Shown: positions 61,346 to 64,000 of the stretch, in pieces
Position numbering within the stretch: position 1 is the stretch's first letter
Layout: the number at the start of each line of letters is the position of its first letter
NCBI GenBank assembly: GCA_036272195.1
Contig: DATAZE010000007.1
Coordinates: 1-64,000 of the forward strand
Direction of reading: 5' to 3'
DNA: 64,000 nt
Source of the DNA: DASXHY01 sp036272195
Lineage (GTDB): Bacteria; Verrucomicrobiota; Verrucomicrobiia; Limisphaerales; DASXHY01
Program-made: the position numbers and the translations under genes
The notes under the pieces: generated by a model
Told to the model about the DNA's origin: nothing
What the model saw: only the letters and a program-made list of their open reading frames with translations
Databases searched by the model: none

Positions 61346-61399
61346 AAACCTCCTCACTTTGGCGTCGCCAAAATTTTTGCCACGGTGTAATTCAATCTC

Positions 61400-61735
61400 A
61401 TGAAAGCCACGAATTTCCGACTCGCGCTCGTCACCGCGCCGGACTTGAAAACCGCCCGCCGCCTCGCCCGGGCGGCCCTGGAAGCGCGGCTCATCGCCTG
61501 CGCCAATCTGGTCCCGCGAATTGAATCACACTATTGGTGGCAGGGAAAAATCGAGCGCGGCAACGAGGTCCTGTTGATCCTGAAAACCATGACCCGCCAT
61601 TTGCCCAAGCTCGAAAAATTGATTGTCGCCAAACATCCTTACGACACGCCCGAATTCCTGGTGATACCGCTGGCGGGCGGGAACGGTCGTTATTTGGATT
61701 GGATAACCACCAGTTGCCGCCCGGGGGCGGATTAG
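61400..61735 (+). CDS. cutA: CutA1 divalent-cation tolerance protein
   Basis: A 111-residue trimeric signalling-fold protein. FRLALVTAPDLKTARRLARA, LIACANLVPRIESHYWWQGK and VLLILKTMTRHLPKLEKLIV followed by HPYDTPEFLVIPL are diagnostic. CutA1 is linked to copper tolerance and, in some bacteria, to protein folding. The physiological role here is unknown. Confidence 0.94.
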   Translation: MKATNFRLALVTAPDLKTARRLARAALEARLIACANLVPRIESHYWWQGKIERGNEVLLILKTMTRHLPKLEKLIVAKHPYDTPEFLVIPLAGGNGRYLDWITTSCRPGAD

Positions 61736-61781
61736 GGTTAGTTTCCATTTGAACAACTCGCCCGTAAGAGTAGGTTCAGAC

Positions 61782-62531
61782 ATGGCCAATCTCGGAACAC
61801 TCATTCCAGCGCTGCTCCTGGTGCTGTTTATGGTGGCTGTTTTGGGGGGCACGGCCATCACGGTCATGGTTTTGAGTTGGAAGCGCAAACAACTCGAAGC
61901 GCAACGAACATTTTCCCAAAGTTTCAAAGATCTTTCCTTTTCGCTCGCGCCCGCCGTGCTCAAGCGCCCCAACCTGTGGCTCGCGGTGCGCAGCCGGAAT
62001 GTCCACGCCGTCCAGATGGCTCTCGGACTCAATAACGCCCAGCCTTGCACCTGGTTGGAGGGCCTCGCGGGCGACGAGAAACTTTTTATCGCACCTCCCG
62101 TTAAAGGCTGGGTGTTGATTATCGGCACCGGTTTGCCCGATCCGGTGGATGACACCGATGTCTGCTTCCGGTTCCTTACCAGTCTCAGTCAAAAGCTCGG
62201 CCATGTGCAATTCTTTCAGGCGAACCGCGCGCTCGGCCATCACGCCTGGGTGCGCGTGGAGAGCGGTCGCGTCGTGCGCGGCTATGCCTGGGCGGGCAAG
62301 ACGTTGTGGAACCAAGGGGTTCAAACGCGTCCCGAGTTGGAATTTGGAATGAAATGTTTTCAATATTTCGAGTCGCCGGATGAATCGTTCGAGCAATCGG
62401 ACCTGATCGCTGCCAACGTGGAAAAAGTTTCCTCGCTCGCCGCCCGCTGGAGCCTGGATCCGGGGACGGTCGATGAACATCTGTTCGAGCACGTTTACGG
62501 GATTGCGGGCGAACCGCCGAGGCTGTTTTAA
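61782..62531 (+). CDS. Single-pass membrane protein, function unknown
   Basis: A 249-residue protein with one N-terminal membrane helix (LIPALLLVLFMVAVLGGTAI), then a soluble domain (LAVRSRNVHAVQMALGLNNA, KGWVLIIGTGLPDPVDDTDV, HVQFFQANRALGHHAWVRVE). No family is recognised. No catalytic motif is obvious; a few spaced Trp and His may be structural. I set the start at ATG 61782, nearest the helix; TTG 61749 is an alternative. Confidence 0.65.
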   Translation: MANLGTLIPALLLVLFMVAVLGGTAITVMVLSWKRKQLEAQRTFSQSFKDLSFSLAPAVLKRPNLWLAVRSRNVHAVQMALGLNNAQPCTWLEGLAGDEKLFIAPPVKGWVLIIGTGLPDPVDDTDVCFRFLTSLSQKLGHVQFFQANRALGHHAWVRVESGRVVRGYAWAGKTLWNQGVQTRPELEFGMKCFQYFESPDESFEQSDLIAANVEKVSSLAARWSLDPGTVDEHLFEHVYGIAGEPPRLF

Positions 62532-62620
62532 GTTCCAAACTCCAAACTCCAAGTTCCAAAGTCCGAACGGTTAACCATTGCCCCCTGGGAATTTGGAATT
62601 TGGAGTTTGAAACTTTCCTT
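62529..62620. repeat. Family I inverted repeat (TCCAAACTCCAA)
   Basis: AGTTCCAAACTCCAAACTCC at the left and TTTGGAATTTGGAGTTTGAA at the right, resembling the copy at about 40119-40227. The left end overlaps the stop codon of the upstream membrane-protein gene. Confidence 0.75.
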
Positions 62621-62683
62621 TCCCGTCAGAGTTGACATCCCTCGGTTCTCCTGCAAAAACTACCATCAACCGAAAGGAACCTC

Positions 62684-63268
62684 ATGTCTCTTGAACTCGA
62701 GCTCCAAAAGTTCCCTAAAAAAATTCTCTTGAAGGACAAGTTCCAATGCTCCCTGCGTCCGCTTAAGAAGGATGACGAAAAAAAATTCCACGATTTCTTC
62801 CTCGCGGTGCCCGAGGAGGAACGCATGTTCATCAAACATCGCGTCACCCAACCGGACGTGATTCGCGAGTGGTGCCAGAACATCGATCTGGGCCGCAATC
62901 TTCCCCTGCTCGCTGTCGCCGATGGGAAAATTGTCGGCGACGCCACGTTGCATCAGCAACTCGGCGGCTGGAAACGGCATATTGGCCGTGTGAGCGTGCT
63001 GGTGCTGCCGCAATACCGCGGGCGCGGACTGGCACGCGCGATGGTCACTGAAATTGTCCAGATCGCGCGCAGTCTCAGCCTCGAACGCGTGGAGGCGGAA
63101 TTCATCGGTGAACAGGAAGCGGCCATCAAAATGTTCGCCATGCTCGGCTTCAGTAATCTGCTTCGCCTGGAAAATTACGTGAAAGACATGCAGGCCATCT
63201 CGCACGACTACGTCCTGATGGGCGTGGATCTCAAAGTGGATGAAGACTACGCGGGAGTCGGGGGCTGA
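62684..63268 (+). CDS. GNAT-family acetyltransferase
   Basis: A 194-residue N-acetyltransferase. The acetyl-CoA-binding motif is VSVLVLPQYRGRGLARAMVT (R/Q-x-x-G-x-G/A pattern), followed by AEFIGEQEAAIKMFAMLGFS. Substrate unknown. The N-terminal 30 residues (LELELQKFPKKILLKDKFQC) are charged. It is preceded by a family I repeat and followed by another inverted repeat. Confidence 0.88.
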   Translation: MSLELELQKFPKKILLKDKFQCSLRPLKKDDEKKFHDFFLAVPEEERMFIKHRVTQPDVIREWCQNIDLGRNLPLLAVADGKIVGDATLHQQLGGWKRHIGRVSVLVLPQYRGRGLARAMVTEIVQIARSLSLERVEAEFIGEQEAAIKMFAMLGFSNLLRLENYVKDMQAISHDYVLMGVDLKVDEDYAGVGG

Positions 63269-63269
63269 A

Positions 63270-63348
63270 TGCAGAAGGAAGAATGTAGAATGAAGAAACA
63301 AAAATTCCACGCTCGGCCGTTTCTACATTCTACATTCTTACTTCTGCC
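63270..63348. repeat. Inverted repeat (GAATGTAGAATGAAG)
   Basis: TGCAGAAGGAAGAATGTAGA (63271) is mirrored by TCTACATTCTTACTTCTGCC (to 63348), giving an imperfect palindrome that fills the gap between two genes. Confidence 0.75.
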
Positions 63349-63357
63349 TTGTTGAAA

Positions 63358-63630
63358 ATGACTCCCGAGGTTTGTCCCGTTTGCGGCGCTGATGTGCCGC
63401 CGAACGCGAAGGCTTGTCCCGAATGCGGCGCGGATGAGAAAACCGGCTGGTCGGAGGATGCCGGCACGCAGGGTCTCGATTTACCGGAGGAAAATTTCAA
63501 CTACGGAGAATTCGTGAAACGCGAATTCGGTGGAGGCAAAAGCCTGGTGCCGCGTGGCCTTCATTGGTTTTGGTGGGGCGTGGCTGTGCTTATCATAGCA
63601 GCTTCCCTTTGGGCCTTACTCCGGCATTAG
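63358..63630 (+). CDS. Zinc-ribbon single-pass membrane protein
   Basis: A 90-residue protein. EVCPVCGADVPPNAKACPECGADE is a zinc ribbon (residues 4-27), a Gly/Asp-rich linker follows, and the C-terminus is one membrane helix (HWFWWGVAVLIIAASLWALL). The function is unknown; this design is common in the phylum. Start ATG 63358 rather than TTG 63349. The TAG stop overlaps the tag stop codon, so the genes converge with no gap. Confidence 0.72.
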   Translation: MTPEVCPVCGADVPPNAKACPECGADEKTGWSEDAGTQGLDLPEENFNYGEFVKREFGGGKSLVPRGLHWFWWGVAVLIIAASLWALLRH

Positions 63631-64000
63631 GCGATTTTCTTGTGCGACGGACAATCCACCACGTGATCATTCACCAACCCCACGGCTTGCATGAACGCGT
63701 AGCAGATGGTTGAACCCACAAATTTAAATCCGCGTTTGAGCAAATCCTTGCTCATCGCATCCGACTCTTTCGTCTTCGCCGGAATCTGGCCCCGCTTCCA
63801 TGAATTCCGAATCGGTTTCCCACCGACGAATTGCCAGATGTATTTGTCGAAACTGCCAAATTCTTTTTGCACCGCCAAAAACGCCTTCGCATTCTGCACC
63901 GTGGCATTGATTTTCAATCGATTTCGCACAATGCCCGGGTCGGCCAGCAGCTTCTGGATTTTGCGCGCGTCGTAACGGGCAATTTTTCGAGCATCGAAAT
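63627..64000 (-). CDS. tag: DNA-3-methyladenine glycosylase I (3' part; gene continues past the window)
   Basis: This is the C-terminal part of a Tag-type glycosylase, which removes 3-methyladenine from alkylated DNA. KIQKLLADPGIVRNRLKINA, TVQNAKAFLAVQKEFGSFDK, YIWQFVGGKPIRNSWKRGQI, LLKRGFKFVGSTICYAFMQA and VNDHVVDC give the family core, with the zinc ligand Cys/His near the end. The 5' part lies beyond base 64000. About 124 codons are visible of the usual 190. Confidence 0.9.
   Translation of the reverse strand, partial: FDARKIARYDARKIQKLLADPGIVRNRLKINATVQNAKAFLAVQKEFGSFDKYIWQFVGGKPIRNSWKRGQIPAKTKESDAMSKDLLKRGFKFVGSTICYAFMQAVGLVNDHVVDCPSHKKIA

Overview
The window looks like a chromosomal segment from a member of the Verrucomicrobiota, probably a Limisphaerales/Pedosphaera-like lineage. 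This is an inference. It rests on a secreted protein with seven Gloeo_Verruco (GloVer) repeats, verrucomicrobial-style secreted proteins ending in ...FYRL, a pilM-N-O-P-Q-like locus, and dense short palindromic repeats whose translation reads GTGVSPV...HGRDARAT. I see no rRNA, tRNA, CRISPR array, prophage or transposase gene.

Layout. 1-5.2 kb: AraC-type regulator, a FixL-like kinase overlapping its NarL/FixJ-type regulator, a SurA-like chaperone and pdxA. 5.2-9.4 kb: a MITE-like element, a large U32 peptidase-family gene carrying four different repeat-derived segments in frame, and an NAD-dependent epimerase. 9.7-15.3 kb: a three-gene signalling operon (membrane kinase, stand-alone receiver, REC-kinase-REC hybrid) and a sugar nucleotidyltransferase. 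15.9-21.4 kb: a 987-residue Kelch/PKD/GloVer secreted protein, ptsI and efp. 21.8-23.4 kb: small membrane proteins. 23.9-32.9 kb: central metabolism and export (pgk, tpiA, secG, peptide ABC transporter, gap), with a GxxExxY element inserted between pgk and tpiA. 33.2-39.0 kb: msrA, yacG, the Prc protease and a clpS - DUF2017-like - aat cluster (N-degron pathway).

39.2-50.4 kb: a LysR regulator, a prepilin-like cluster, and a pilM/N/O/P-like/secretin operon ending with an unknown secreted protein and a good terminator. 50.8-56.4 kb: DUF971 protein, mntH with a perfect upstream palindrome, a universal stress protein, a class V aminotransferase, a GspF/PilC-like protein and trxA. 56.6-64 kb: RRM RNA-binding protein, SET-domain methyltransferase, RluA-type pseudouridine synthase, an acyltransferase plus a GT28-like glycosyltransferase (probable glycolipid synthesis), cutA, a GNAT, a zinc-ribbon membrane protein and the 3' part of tag.

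The most striking feature is the repeat load. At least ten families of short, mostly palindromic elements fill nearly every intergenic space. Several are bounded by TA dinucleotides as if they had duplicated a TA target. They often sit exactly on stop codons, and inside the U32 gene they are translated. One 60-bp element there can be removed cleanly, leaving one TA and an intact frame. A 511-bp element with 37-bp terminal inverted repeats and a frameshifted GxxExxY (PD-(D/E)XK-like) gene splits the pgk-tpiA unit. Function calls come from motif recognition by eye; no searches were run.
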